Shown here: one piece after another, positions 21,779-31,468 of the stretch
How the letters are laid out: the number at the start of each line of letters is the position of its first letter
How positions within the stretch are numbered: position 1 is the first letter of the stretch
The notes under the pieces: generated by a model
What the model saw: the letters and a program-made list of their open reading frames with translations, nothing else
What the model was told of the DNA's origin: nothing
Database searches by the model: none
DNA from: Musa acuminata AAA Group
Lineage: Eukaryota; Streptophyta; Magnoliopsida; Zingiberales; Musaceae
Length of the DNA stretch: 64,000 bases
Assembly (NCBI RefSeq): GCF_036884655.1
Contig: NC_088331.1
Span: forward strand, 21,878,501 to 21,942,500
Direction of reading: 5' to 3'
Position numbers and translations under genes: made by a program

Positions 21779-23264
21779 AGGTGCCCAGCAAGGCAATCAC
21801 GTGAGTGATGGCACGTGTGACTTGATACAGAATCTTTTTGCTTATTATATTTTGGCGTATATCACTTTATAACTATTGCATATGTGCATATATATATTGT
21901 GATGTCCTTGGATTTGTGCAATGGAAATTGGATCGTGATGAGATCACAATAATGAGATCGATTCACCTTTAAACACATATCCTAAATGATCCCGGTCATA
22001 GGTTACTCGAGAGGGACATCGTGATAACCGGATAGACTGGTGTGCTGTATACCCGTCCATATGATGGATGCAGCTGGTCTCATAGCTGCTCGTGTAGGGA
22101 CACTTGGGATACAGTACAGGTGTTCATTGGAGAATGAGTTCACTGATTGATCCGCTTACGGAATGCTGGATGGTTGATGATGCCTTATTGTCAGACAGTG
22201 ATTCCGTAGTCCTAGTGGTGTATCTGGTCCTTAGACTTGAGACACCAAGGATGTCCTGTATGAGTGCTCCACTCTTTGATACCAGACTTATAGGTTTGGT
22301 TGTCCCAGATCTAGTACAACTGGTCATTGGGAGTGGTAGTCGACTTTACGAGGGCTATTGAGTGTCGATAGCGGATCATCCACTCTCGGTGTCATGAGAG
22401 GAATATCCCATGTGTTCTTGCTCAGACAAATCCTTGGCCAAGGTCATTCGGGTTGAGAGAGAAAGAGTTTTCCTGGAGAATCCGATTAGAGCGAGACTCG
22501 AGTAGAAACCGTATGGGTCTGACAACACCATGCTCGATATACGGTCTCTGGGATATTAGATGGATGAGGGACTATAGGTACATGGTAACTGAGGACAGAC
22601 AGGTCCAATAGATTGGATTCCCCTGTATCGTCTGGGGACTACGGCGTAGTGGCCTAGTATGTTCGTAATCGATGAGTCGAGTGAATTATTACAGAGATAA
22701 TAATTCACTGAGTTAGAAGGAGTTCTGACAGGTATGACTCACGACCAGCTCGATATTGGGCCTAGAGGGTCACACACATATGGTAGGCATTGCGACGAGT
22801 AGAGGTTCGGATATGAGATATCCGACGGAGCCCTTGTCTTATTGGATGCAGATCCAATACCCACTAGGGAAGGACCCATTAGGGTTTGACACGGGATCTC
22901 TATAAATAGGAGGGATTCACAGCCTCATAGGCTAGAGTCTTTGCTTGCCTTTCATATTCTCCTCTCCCTCTCCACCTTAGAGTAGGCCTGGAGTTTTGAG
23001 GAGCGTCGTCGCAACCCTGCTGTGTGGATCACCGCTAGAGAGGAGGACGCTTGACCTCCTTCACCCTCTCCTAAGGATCTGCAAGGAAACAGGGATATAC
23101 GATCTCCCTAGGTAACACAATCTCTATACGCAGTTTTGTGTTTTGCGGATTTATTGCGCACCAATCTTCGCACGACGACGAACATCTTTTTGGGAATCGG
23201 GGATTTTTGTTTTCTTGTTCTTCCGCTGCGCATATGATGTCGCCCCCCAATGATTTCCCTAACA
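21779..23264 (+). repeat. 5' LTR of element A' (1486 bp)
   Basis: It is collinear with the A LTR, with scattered substitutions and a few indels. The TATA region ctctataaataggaggg lies near 22899-22915. Confidence 0.85.
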
Positions 23265-23265
23265 G

Positions 23266-23277
23266 TGGTATCAGAAC
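23266..23277 (+). promoter_or_regulatory. Mutated primer-binding site of element A'
   Basis: TGGTATCAGAAC differs by one base from the site in A (TGGTATCAGAGC). Confidence 0.75.
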
Positions 23278-23384
23278 CAGGTTGTTCGTGCGAATGATTG
23301 GTTTTGAACTGCGTGTGTTGTGTTTAGGAAGAATATTGACGTCAAAATCGTTGACGCAAAAGCGAGAAAGGACAGCAACAGTTG

Positions 23385-23755
23385 CTGCCCTCGATATGCG
23401 TGCGTGCAGCGCAGGGGCTGCGTCTGCAGCAGCCGGCCGGCGGCCTACTTGCAGCAGGCTTGCTACTGGTGGGGCTGGCAACCCACGGGCAGATGCGCCG
23501 CCGAAAGGAAGCGGCGCCTGCCGCCGTAGGGCAGCGACGCTCGACGCCTACCGCCGCTGCTCCTGCGGGCGAAACCCCCCCACAGGGGCGGCTGCACGGC
23601 GGTACAGCACCGCTTGCGAAGGCAGCAGCGCCCGAAGGGGGCGCCCACCCGCAGCGGCATCGCGGCCAGCGGGCGTGCCGCCAGCAAGCGAGGGCAGTGC
23701 CCTCGCCCCGCCGCACAGGCCGCCGCCGGCAGGGTGGCGGCGGCGGCAGCAGCGA
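23385..23755 (+). other. GC-rich leader block of element A'
   Basis: A shorter, diverged counterpart of 5555-6095. Differences in length and frame between the two copies argue against coding. Confidence 0.55.
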
Positions 23756-23894
23756 AAGGGGGAAAGGGCATTAGGGTTTTTTGGGAAAAAGACAGTTTTG
23801 CCCCTCGAAATTTGAGAAATTCCAGTTTCTGTCTTTTGTCCAAATTATGAAAATACCCTTAGGAATTGAGAAATTCCCTACATGTCCCTGATTT

Positions 23895-25603
23895 CAGATT
23901 TACGTCTGCAATAAGATCATCATGCGAAAAAGCAGATTTACGTCTAAATGCAGATTTACGTCTAAACGCAGATTTACGTCTAAACGCGGATTTACGTCTG
24001 AACCTTGAAACTCGTTCGTAAAATCGCAGAGGGCAGTAAGCTATTGAAAAGTTTGCATTAAAGGTAAAATGCTCAAAGGAAATGCAAACCGAGATTTAGA
24101 GTGGTTCGGTCAATCTTGACCTACTCCACTTTTGGCTTCCTCCACCGACGAGGTCACCGACGTCAACTAGAGACCTTCCTTCAATAGGCGAAGGCCAACC
24201 ACCCTCTTACAGATTTACTCCTTTTGGCGGGCTTAGGAGACAACCCTTACAGAAGTTTTCTCTCCTCTCTTTACAACTCAAACTTTGAAGAACAGAAAGA
24301 GGAGAACTAATAGTTTGAGCTCTAAGAATCACAGAAAGACAGCAAGATTTCGAGTGTGTGTTCTGTGCTTTCAGTGCTGAATGGGTGGGGTATTTATAGG
24401 CCCCAACCCAGTTCAAATTTGGAGCTCAAATCTATCAATTCCCGAAATTTCGGGATCAAGCGGTTGCACCTCCTGACTGGGGCGGTTGCACCGCCTAACA
24501 GAGCTCGAAGACTGAGCCTCTGGGCGGTGCCACCTCTGTCAGGGTCGGTTGCACCTCTCTGCCCGAGCTCGAAGACCGAGCTCAGGCGGTTGCACCGCCT
24601 GATTGGAGAGGTTGCACCGCTTGGCAGAGCTCGAAACTTGAGCTCTAGCGGTGCTACCTCTTGACAGAAGAGGTTGCACCGCCCAGTCTCGCTCGGAGAC
24701 TGAGCCCGGGGCGGTGCCACCTCTTGGCTGGGGCGGTTGCACCTCCCATAGCAACCTGGGTCCGAATGGGTTGATCCATTCGACCCAATTTGAGTTCTTC
24801 AGGGGCCCAATTGCCCCAAGATTAAGCTAATGGGATCACCTCCCATTTCTAACTTAATCAATGTGCTAACTATGATTATTTCCTAAGACAAATTCTGCAG
24901 CTTGCTCCGGTGCGTCAATCGCTTCTTCCGGCAAGTTTCCGGCGAACTTCCGTCGATCATCCGACGAACCCTCGGTGATGCTCCTACGGACTTCCGGCAA
25001 ACTCCTGGACTTGCGACGATCCACTTGGCAAGTTCCGATGAGCTCCTTTGGCAAGCTTCTGGACTTCTCGGATTTGTTCCTGTAGAACCTCCGACGACTG
25101 TCCGAACTTCCGTCGAGCTCTCGAACTCCCAACGTGATCATTGTCATGACTCCGGCGCAACTCCTGCTGCATGTCTTTCTTCCATCGTAGTTAATCCTGC
25201 ACACTCAAAACAAAAACTTCGATCGAGACAATTAATCCTAAGCAATTAACCAAGTTGTCCGGCATGTCATTGGTCCCTCGACGCTTCATCCGATTCTTCG
25301 GCGCATCGTCCTTTCCTGCAGCCTATTGCCAAATCGGCCAGTTGACTCCGCAACTCCGATATCCTTGGCACAATACCCGCTCTTCTTGGCCCAATGCCCG
25401 AGTCCACGACCCGAAGCCTTCTGTCGATACGTCGACCGATGCACCGACCCGACGTCCAATCTTCTGACATGTTCCTCCGGCACAACATGATTTTCCTGCT
25501 TTAATTGTCTCATCCTGATCGAGGCATCCTGCGTCACTCAAAACGCAGATTAAATCATAAACATATATCAAGTAGTTTCATCATCAAAATACGAGATTCA
25601 ACA
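23895..25603 (-). repeat. Truncated 5' LTR of element C
   Basis: It is collinear with the 3' LTR from about position 370 onward; the first third (the U5 end with the G tract) is missing. On the minus strand the TATA box is at 24391-24398 and the dyad array at about 24460-24750. It ends ATTCAACA at 25603, followed by the duplication AAACC. Confidence 0.87.
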
Positions 25604-26600
25604 AAACCTACTGAAACCTGCCAGTTTTCCAGCGAGGCACTGCACTTCCTTGATTGGGCAGGGAGGCTGCATCTCTATTATGGCCCAAACCTTTTTTGGG
25701 TTGGCATCTATTCCTCTCTGGTGGATGACGAACCCGAGGAACTTCCCCGAACGGACCTCGAAGACACACTTCAAAGGGGATTCAGGTGCATGTTGAACCG
25801 CCTTAGGATCTGGAATGTCTCTGCTAGGTCGGTCGGATGTGTGCTTACCGACTTGCTTTCTACGATCATGTCATCTACGTACACCTCCATGTTCCTCTCG
25901 AGTTATTGTTTGAATAGTTCATTGACCATTCTTTGGTACATCGCTCCAGCCTTTTCAGGCCGAAAGGCATCACTCTATAACAATACACTCCCCAATCGGT
26001 AATGAAACAGTGTGCTTTTGGTCTTACGGTGCCCTCCGAATCTAGTTATAGCCTGAGAACACATCCATGAATGTAAGAAGTTCATAGCCTACAGTGGCAT
26101 CTACTAGCTGATCTATTCTCAGGAGTGGATAGCAATCTTTGGGGCATGCTCGGTTGAGATCAGTGTAGTCAACACATATCCTCCAGCTTCCACTGTGTTT
26201 CTAAATGTGGACTACATTTGACAACCACCAGGGTATTTCACCTCGGTTATGAATCCGACCTCTCTAGGGTAGTCGACCTCGTCGCTGATTGCCTTTTGTT
26301 GGTCGGGGGCAAACTTCCTCGGCTTCTGTTTCATCGGTCAAGCCTCGGGGTGGATGTTGAGGTGGTGCAGGGTCACCCCTGGGTGATTCTGGGCATATCT
26401 TTTGAGGACCATGCGAACACATCAACATTTCTCTTCAGGAAATCGATGAGCTGGAGCTGGTTTGCTTCAGGGAGTGTTGTCCCGACTTTCACGGTCATGT
26501 CGTGTCGGTCCCTCTTCAAGGGTACCTCGGCGAGTTGTTCAGGTGGTCCCTCTTCAAGGGTACCTCGACGAGTGTTGTCCTAGCTTTGTCACAGGGATCC
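25604..26600 (-). pseudogene. Reverse transcriptase fragment of gypsy element E
   Basis: Minus-strand reading in broken frames gives recognisable Ty3/gypsy RT. This includes a DVFAW-like start, GSWRICVDYTDLNRACPKD, LLTFMDVFSGYN, MPFGL, then MEVYVDDMI around 25875-25900, and GKFLGF with QRGIDANP near 25730. Several in-frame stops and at least one frameshift are present. It continues at 1-33 beyond element C. Plus-strand frames over this stretch (25505-26002, 26218-26583) are shadows. Confidence 0.85.
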
Positions 26601-26608
26601 GGGGCTTG

Positions 26609-27295
26609 CTAGGGTCGTGACTTCTCCAAAAGACTAACCGCTATAAAGTAGCATCGTCTTGATTCTCTAGGATCGTTTCGGGATACCCTAACCCCTAATG
26701 AAGTCAGAAATTTGATGGCCCAGTGGTAAGTGGAAACCACCGCTTTCAGTTTGTTGAGTGTCAGGCAACCGAGGATGACGTTGTAGACCAAGGGAAGGTC
26801 GACTACCATGAAGGTAGTCATCATCGTCTTGGCTCTTAGTTCTTCCCCGATGGTAACGAGGCGGATGGTGGTCCCAAGCGGGGAGATGGAATCCCCCGTG
26901 AATCCGATGAGTGCCGATGCTATGGAGGTGAGGTCCTCATTAGTTAGGTCGAGCTTCTTGAAGGCGTTGAGGTACAGTACGTCGACAGAGCTCCCAGTGT
27001 CGACCATCACTCTCTTCACCCGAGCATTGGCGATCCAAATGGAGATCACCAAAGCGTCGTCGTGGTGGGAGCGTTCGACCTCTTCGGTTTTGAAGGTGAT
27101 TTTTGGCTCGAACTCAGGTTTGGGGTGCTTCTCCACCTTGTCGTAGGTGTAGGCCTTCCTCGTCGTCAAGCTACTACCGCTAGTAGTCGATTCGCCAGTG
27201 ATGACATCAATTTGTTTCTCGACGGGACCCTTGGGACGTGGAGATGCTTCTCTTGGTTCATTGAGATAGCACCCGAGGTGACCTCCCCGGATCAA
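26609..27295 (-). pseudogene. gag C-terminus and aspartic protease of element E
   Basis: An open frame of 228 codons on the minus strand starts with a gag tail (RGGHLGCYLNEPREASPRP). It contains the retropepsin motif VMVDTGSSVDVLYLNAF and the downstream ILG (VYNVILGCLTLN). This is the usual gag-to-protease layout of Tat-like gypsy elements. The frame itself is open, but it is detached from an intact gag and RT, so it is a remnant. Confidence 0.8.
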
Positions 27296-27705
27296 CTCTT
27301 CAATCTAATTTTAGAGGTCGTGGCAGTCTTTCGTGTCATGGCCGTAATCCCAGTGGAACCTGTAATATTTAGATCAATCCTTGTGAGTAGCCTTCAAGGG
27401 ATTGGGTTGTCACAAGAGGCCTTTCTCCTTGATCTAGAGAAAGATCTCGGTACGAGAAGTGTTCAAAGGCAAAGGCGGGGGCCTCGGGAGTAGTTGCTTT
27501 GGTCAGTCAGGCCTTTTGCAGTGTCAGGTCAATTGGGGGAGTTGCTAAATGCACCATCTGTGGGATGAGTGGGACGATTATTTACATCATTCCCGCTAAG
27601 GTCTGTACTTGCCTGGTCAGGCCGAGGAATGCCTCGGGCGAAACGATCGAGGGTCCTATAGTGTCTCCGGGGGGAGAGAGCCCTAGTTCATTGAATAGAT
27701 GCTAG
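27296..27705 (-). pseudogene. gag remnants of element E
   Basis: Minus-strand frames give VSPEAFLGLTRQVQTLAGM (about 27580-27650) and FHWDYGHDTKDC (about 27321-27362). These look like the N-terminal and C-terminal parts of a Tat-type gag. Only about 400 bp separates them from the protease frame where more than 1 kb is expected, so the gag core is deleted. Stops and frameshifts are present. Confidence 0.65.
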
Positions 27706-27843
27706 TAGCAATATGGCATCAGAGCCGGAATGCCCCTATCCATGAGGATGGGGAGGGGCTGATCACCAAGTCCGAAAGGGGGGTGGTCAGTTGGTAATTC
27801 TCCCTGGGGGGGGGAACCGCTACGCGGTGCTCCTACGACATTG

Positions 27844-27861
27844 GCCCTCCTTCTACCACCA
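27844..27861 (-). promoter_or_regulatory. Primer-binding-like site of element E
   Basis: Read on the minus strand, TGGTGGTAGAAGGAGGGC begins a few bases after the LTR end (CACTAACA). The tRNA is not assigned. Confidence 0.5.
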
Positions 27862-27865
27862 AAAA

Positions 27866-28525
27866 TGTTAGTGAATTGATGTGCCGTGGCCGATGAGTTA
27901 GCATGGTTTGGTCCACGGATCGATATCGGGAGTTTTCGATCGAGAAGGAGGAAGTGCTGAAGCCGACTATATTAGGATGTCAAGATGTTGACGCCACCTA
28001 TGGGAGGCATCTCTCGGTCGGGACCAAGCTAACGTCGTTTGCGGGGAGGGGGTCTCTTGGTCTTTTCTGGATGCTGACACCATCGGTGGGAAGACTTCTC
28101 TTGGTCAGGATGCTGACACCATCTTTTGGATGTGGCCAAACTCCTGCACAGAAGGTCCTCGTCGGGGGGTTCCCGACTTTGGCCCCTCAAAGATTAAGTT
28201 TGTAGTTATCTTTTTCTCTTTTTTTCATCCCCTGGCCAAATATCGGTCATGGACTTTTATACTACTGTACAAGGATCGATCGTACGCGGAGTTAGCACAA
28301 CGACCGATCCCTGAGTGGCGAGGCGGTACCTACATGTGGTCGCAGCCCAGAACGCACGGAATGACGCCATACGGTGCCGTCCCGAGCTTTCCGGGACGGG
28401 ACTTGTCTAGGGGCACCTTTGGTACGGACCTTGGCTCAACTCGGGAGGTACCCCTCGTGCTGATTTGGCAAAGGTATGATGTGGCGCGGGTTATGACTGG
28501 AGTCCAAAAATATGCCTTATCAACA
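27866..28525 (-). repeat. 5' LTR of element E (about 660 bp)
   Basis: In plus-strand view it runs TGTTAGTGAATTG to CTTATCAACA, so the ends are TGTT...AACA. The inner edge is well placed by the adjacent PBS-like site. The outer edge (28525) is inferred from the TG/CA rule, because the matching LTR is outside the window. Confidence 0.6.
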
Positions 28526-29736
28526 AGGTTTCTTTTTTGGCTCACAATGTACAAATCAAGGTTGCTTTTCATGCTACAATGGTGCCAAAATCAAACTCGG
28601 ATTACTAAAAACAGCTCAAAGGTGCAACCCAAATGAAACATTGTAACTTTGGCTAGTTTTAGCTTCCATAGACGACAATGGATAGTTATTACTGCACGGG
28701 TTTGATTTTTGCCGGAACCCTTGATTGAAACTAATACATAAGTGATTTTATGTTTCACCTGCGGTAATGAGCGGAACATGAAGCTGTTGAAGGAGAGAGA
28801 GCAGATCGGGCTTTTGCTGATGACTCCAAAAACTACACGTTTGGGAGGACTAAAATGACATGAAAGAACCATATAACTGCAACAGAATAGTTAGAGAGAG
28901 AACTTCCTCCAGTTGTTGTAGCTCTGACTAAAGAATGAATGATGGAGATCATGAACGGCAGAGCATGGTCAAGTGCAATTCTTAAGAATTTAGAGGAGAT
29001 GGTGAATGGAGCCAGATTTTTAGTTTATTCAAAAGTCAAACGAAGATCCAACTGTTAAAGCAATCTATCAGCAAACTTCCACAAAGATATCCCTGCAAGA
29101 TCATGCATGGGTATTTAGAAGTGTTCATGCTTTTGTTCGCAGCCCATCTCTCTTCCTCGACTCCGTCTTCTTCTTTGCCTCTTCGTGTCTTCGACCACCC
29201 GGACAGCTCGTACCAGCCGTTCGGTTTGCAGTGGCCGGCTGCCAACCTTCCACATGCTTCTCCAGCTGTATTCACTACGAAACATATATCTATACCGTGC
29301 GATCTTGTCCCGAAAAGTAGGTCCTCCTGTCTCTAGTGCCAATCATAAGGCAGGTACGTTTTTGAGGACGGTTTTCCATAGTGTTAACATGCCCTTTTCG
29401 TCAAGCTTCTTTATTTGCTTTCTTTTTCTTTATCTAACGTTTCGAACGGCTAGTTGGACTCCAACGTTCACATTTCGAGCAACGTTCAGCCGTCCGATCG
29501 CGATCGGACGACACCGTCCTCCAAAAGAAACGCGGAAACCGGCAGCTTGACGGAATCTAGCACTGGGGGGGCGGACGGGTCCGATCGATCGCCGTCCGTG
29601 GTTCATCAGACGGCCATAGGTGAGCCAACCTCACTCATGAGAACAGCTCTAAAGCAAGTCACCGTCCTCGCCGTCTTTAACACTAGGAAATAATTAAAAT
29701 AGAAATAATTAAATTATTAATGAGGCTTCCTACGTC
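28526..29736. other. Host intergenic sequence upstream of the AGP gene
   Basis: Ordinary composition, no TE ends and no convincing gene. Short frames at 28591-28872, 29036-29275 and 29103-29336 have no recognisable motif. The last 350 bp is the AGP promoter region and includes a 20-bp palindrome. Confidence 0.5.
29491..29510. promoter_or_regulatory. 20-bp perfect palindrome in the AGP promoter region
   Basis: CGTCCGATCGCGATCGGACG is its own reverse complement and lies about 340 bp upstream of the AGP start codon. A second inverted pair, CGGACGG/CCGTCCG, follows about 60 bp later. The factor is unknown. Confidence 0.5.
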
Positions 29737-29744
29737 TTTATATA
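29737..29744 (+). promoter_or_regulatory. Likely TATA box of the AGP gene
   Basis: TTTATATA lies 107 bp before the start codon, leaving room for a 5' UTR of about 75-80 nt that contains ctctctcacag-type pyrimidine-rich text. Confidence 0.65.
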
Positions 29745-29850
29745 CCCCTCGCACCACTGCTTCTCCTCGACCCACTTGCAACCCTAAGTCGTTGTAGTTG
29801 TAGTTCTCGATCTCTCTCACAGTCTTGATCTTGATCTCGCGGTGGTGAAG

Positions 29851-30249
29851 ATGGCGGTCGCGTCCTCCCGCTTCCCCGTCCTCGCATTCGTCCTTATGTC
29901 ACTCGCCGTGGCTTCCTTCGCGCAGGGCCCAGCCGCCGCACCCTCGAAATCCCCCACCGCAGCTCCCGTGAAGCCGCCCGCTCCAGCCCCCTTGACGCCG
30001 CCCGCCGCCTCCCCTGTCTCGAAGCCGCCGTCCCCCGGCCCCGCCGCGGAGACGCCTACCGCATCCCCTCCGGCCCCGCCGACCTCGACTCCCCCCTCTG
30101 AGTCGCCCGCGTTTACGCCGTCGTCGATCTCGTCCCCCCCTGCGACCGCTCCCTCGGCCCTGCCTCCTGCGGGTAACGGCGTCGCCGACCTTACCTTCAG
30201 CTGGGTCACCGCATTCGCCGCCGCGGCCGTCGCCGCTGCTGCGCTGTAG
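29851..30249 (+). CDS. Classical arabinogalactan protein (GPI-anchored, 132 aa)
   Basis: Single-exon gene with start ATG 29851 and stop TAG 30247-30249. Residues 1 to about 24 form a signal peptide (hydrophobic VLAFVLMSLAVASFA) with likely cleavage before Gln, as in many AGPs. The middle (about 25-110) is rich in Pro, Ala, Ser and Thr, with AP, SP and TP dipeptides that are typical sites for prolyl hydroxylation and arabinogalactan addition. The C-terminus (about 111-132) is a GPI-anchor signal: a small-residue site (GNG), then LTFSWVTAF and an Ala-rich hydrophobic tail. Length and layout match the classical AGP family. The product would sit on the outer plasma membrane or in the cell wall, with roles in growth and signalling known for the family. 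High GC codon use contrasts with the AT-rich flanks. It is the only intact host gene I can support. Confidence 0.92.
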   Translation: MAVASSRFPVLAFVLMSLAVASFAQGPAAAPSKSPTAAPVKPPAPAPLTPPAASPVSKPPSPGPAAETPTASPPAPPTSTPPSESPAFTPSSISSPPATAPSALPPAGNGVADLTFSWVTAFAAAAVAAAAL

Positions 30250-30660
30250 CTCCGTGGCTGTTACCCTCGCTCGCGATGTCTCGGCCGTCGGATACTGATC
30301 GCACGGTTTCTATTTTTTTCATTCTATTTGAGTCGGGTCTGTGCCTATCATTGCATTTATTGTACGGTTTAACATGAGCTAGTGAATTATTTACAGTTCT
30401 ACCATCAGGCCATTGTCTTCTTTGCTGACTCGGACACAGTGAAATAAGCAAACACTTATTTGACTCTAAACTGAGGTAAACACATCTTATTCTTTGGTGC
30501 AGGGAAGGCAGAAGGAACCCAATGAATGTAGACATCATAGTCTCGGTTGATACCAAAACAGCTTCACAAGGGATTCTTCTTGCTGTGTTGCTTCTTGGGA
30601 GTAACACTGGTGGATAGGGAGGGAGGTGGCTTTTTTTCGTTGAGCTTTCCATGTACATGT
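30250..30660 (+). other. Likely 3' UTR and downstream flank of the AGP gene
   Basis: T-rich sequence (ttctatttttttcattctattt) and ttgcatttattgtacgg near 30350 look like plant 3'-end signals. No further gene is recognised. The 152-codon minus-strand frame is without motifs. Confidence 0.4.
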
Positions 30661-30894
30661 ACAAAAATATTAAAATGATAAATTATTAATCATAACGAAC
30701 TATAACACAAACAATAAATCCAAGTAACAGTTGTTCTTTGCAATATAACTATCTGCTCTGACCAAGATATGTCTTGTTGATTAGCAGGTGAACTTCTTTT
30801 TTAGTACCTTGTAAAGGATCTTTTACAAACGTTTACAATTGTGAGGAGGATGGGAACATATATTTGCACAAAATTTTGAATATCAAACTAGGTC

Positions 30895-30896
<2 letters not shown>

Positions 30897-30928
<32 letters not shown>
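30897..30928. repeat. (AT)n microsatellite
   Basis: About 16 uninterrupted AT units. Confidence 0.95.
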
Positions 30929-30931
<3 letters not shown>

Positions 30932-31089
30932 CAGAAAGGCTGGTTGTTGTAGCCACAACAATTGAACTGTGTGGATCATAAACATAAAAATTACAATTGT
31001 AAAAGAACTAGATGTAAAAGTACATATATCTTTTTGGTTTTTTTGAGAAGCATCTCTCATTTTCAAAATTTTCAAATAATATCTTTTTT

Positions 31090-31395
31090 TTTGCTTAATA
31101 CTTAGAATACCAATGTAATGTAATATAAAAACAATGTATTTTTAACATAATAATTTTGTATAAATTTTGTGAAACATCATATTTATGGTGGTTTTATACT
31201 ATGTTGTAGTATTTTCAATAATATTAAGAAGACACTGTAATGCAATACAAAAACACTATGATACAGTGTTTTACCTTTTTAGTAATATTAGAAAAATACT
31301 GTAATAAAATATAAAAACATTATAATATAATATTTTTGAACTATGTCATAGTATTTTTCTAATATTTTTGAAAATGCTATAATGCTGTATAAAAA
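31090..31395. repeat. AT-rich degenerate repeats
   Basis: Several loose copies of tactgtaat(g/a)caatacaaaaacac and its complement (tgtcatagtatttttctaatat) alternate, giving dyad symmetry over 60-70 bp units. This could be an old MITE or simple AT-rich decay; no terminal repeats or target duplication can be fixed. Confidence 0.5.
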
Positions 31396-31442
31396 TATTA
31401 TAATTGGAGTGGTTCACCTTAGGACCGATCCACAGAAAGAAA

Positions 31443-31468
31443 AGAGAGAGAGAGAGAGAGAGAGAGAA
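31443..31468. repeat. (AG)n microsatellite
   Basis: About 12-13 AG units. Confidence 0.95.

Larger units (their letters stand above)
21779..23898 (+). mobile_element. Element A': truncated A-family copia element (LTR plus leader only)
   Basis: The LTR 21779-23264 (TGCTAGTCATAGG to CCTAACA) is followed by a mutated PBS and about 630 bp of leader including the GC-rich block. It breaks at about 23895-23898, where the shared bases CAGA join the leader to C's 5' LTR. Gag-pol and the 3' LTR are absent. It is more diverged from A than A's own LTRs are from each other, so it is an older insertion. Confidence 0.85.
34..25603 (-). mobile_element. Element C: minus-strand SIRE-related copia element, gutted, interrupted by B and A'
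   Basis: The boundaries are TGTTAGGATC at 34 and ATTCAACA ending at 25603, flanked by the direct duplication AAACC (29-33 and 25604-25608). The 3' LTR is 34-2124. The 3' internal part is 2125-2230 plus 20571-21778. The truncated 5' LTR is about 23895-25603. The coding interior is gone, replaced by a truncated A-family element joined to the 5' LTR. The surviving interior closely follows the same part of gag-only element G (about 40200-41440), so C was probably also gag-only; this is inference because no gag remains. Confidence 0.88.
1..28525 (-). mobile_element. Element E: decayed Ty3/gypsy retrotransposon, interrupted by C
   Basis: Read on the minus strand, the order is 5' LTR (27866-28525), primer-binding-like site, gag remnants, aspartic protease, then reverse transcriptase. 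The RT is cut at 25604-25608 by element C and resumes at 1-33. With C and one copy of the 5-bp duplication AAACC removed, the reading frame runs through the junction into a conserved gypsy stretch (KLAGFSRFVS followed by GDKCLP). This shows that 1-33 and 25609 onward were once contiguous. The rest of pol and the 3' LTR lie left of the window. The order PR-RT and the motif MVDTGSSVDVLY suggest a Tat-like gypsy lineage (inference). Many stops and frameshifts mark it as dead and as the oldest layer here. Confidence 0.85.

Noticed and set aside
25505..26583. Plus-strand frames of 165 and 121 codons
   Set aside because: They are shadows of the gypsy RT that reads on the minus strand.
27721..27740. 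TGGCATCAGAGCC as a copia primer-binding site
   Set aside because: It lies in gypsy element E with no LTR end before it, and the real PBS-like site is at 27844-27861 on the other strand.
29036..29336. Overlapping 79-codon minus and 77-codon plus frames upstream of AGP
   Set aside because: They are short, with no family motif, and overlap each other on opposite strands.
31090..31395. MITE
   Set aside because: Dyad-like AT-rich units are present, but no defined terminal inverted repeats or target duplication could be fixed by eye.
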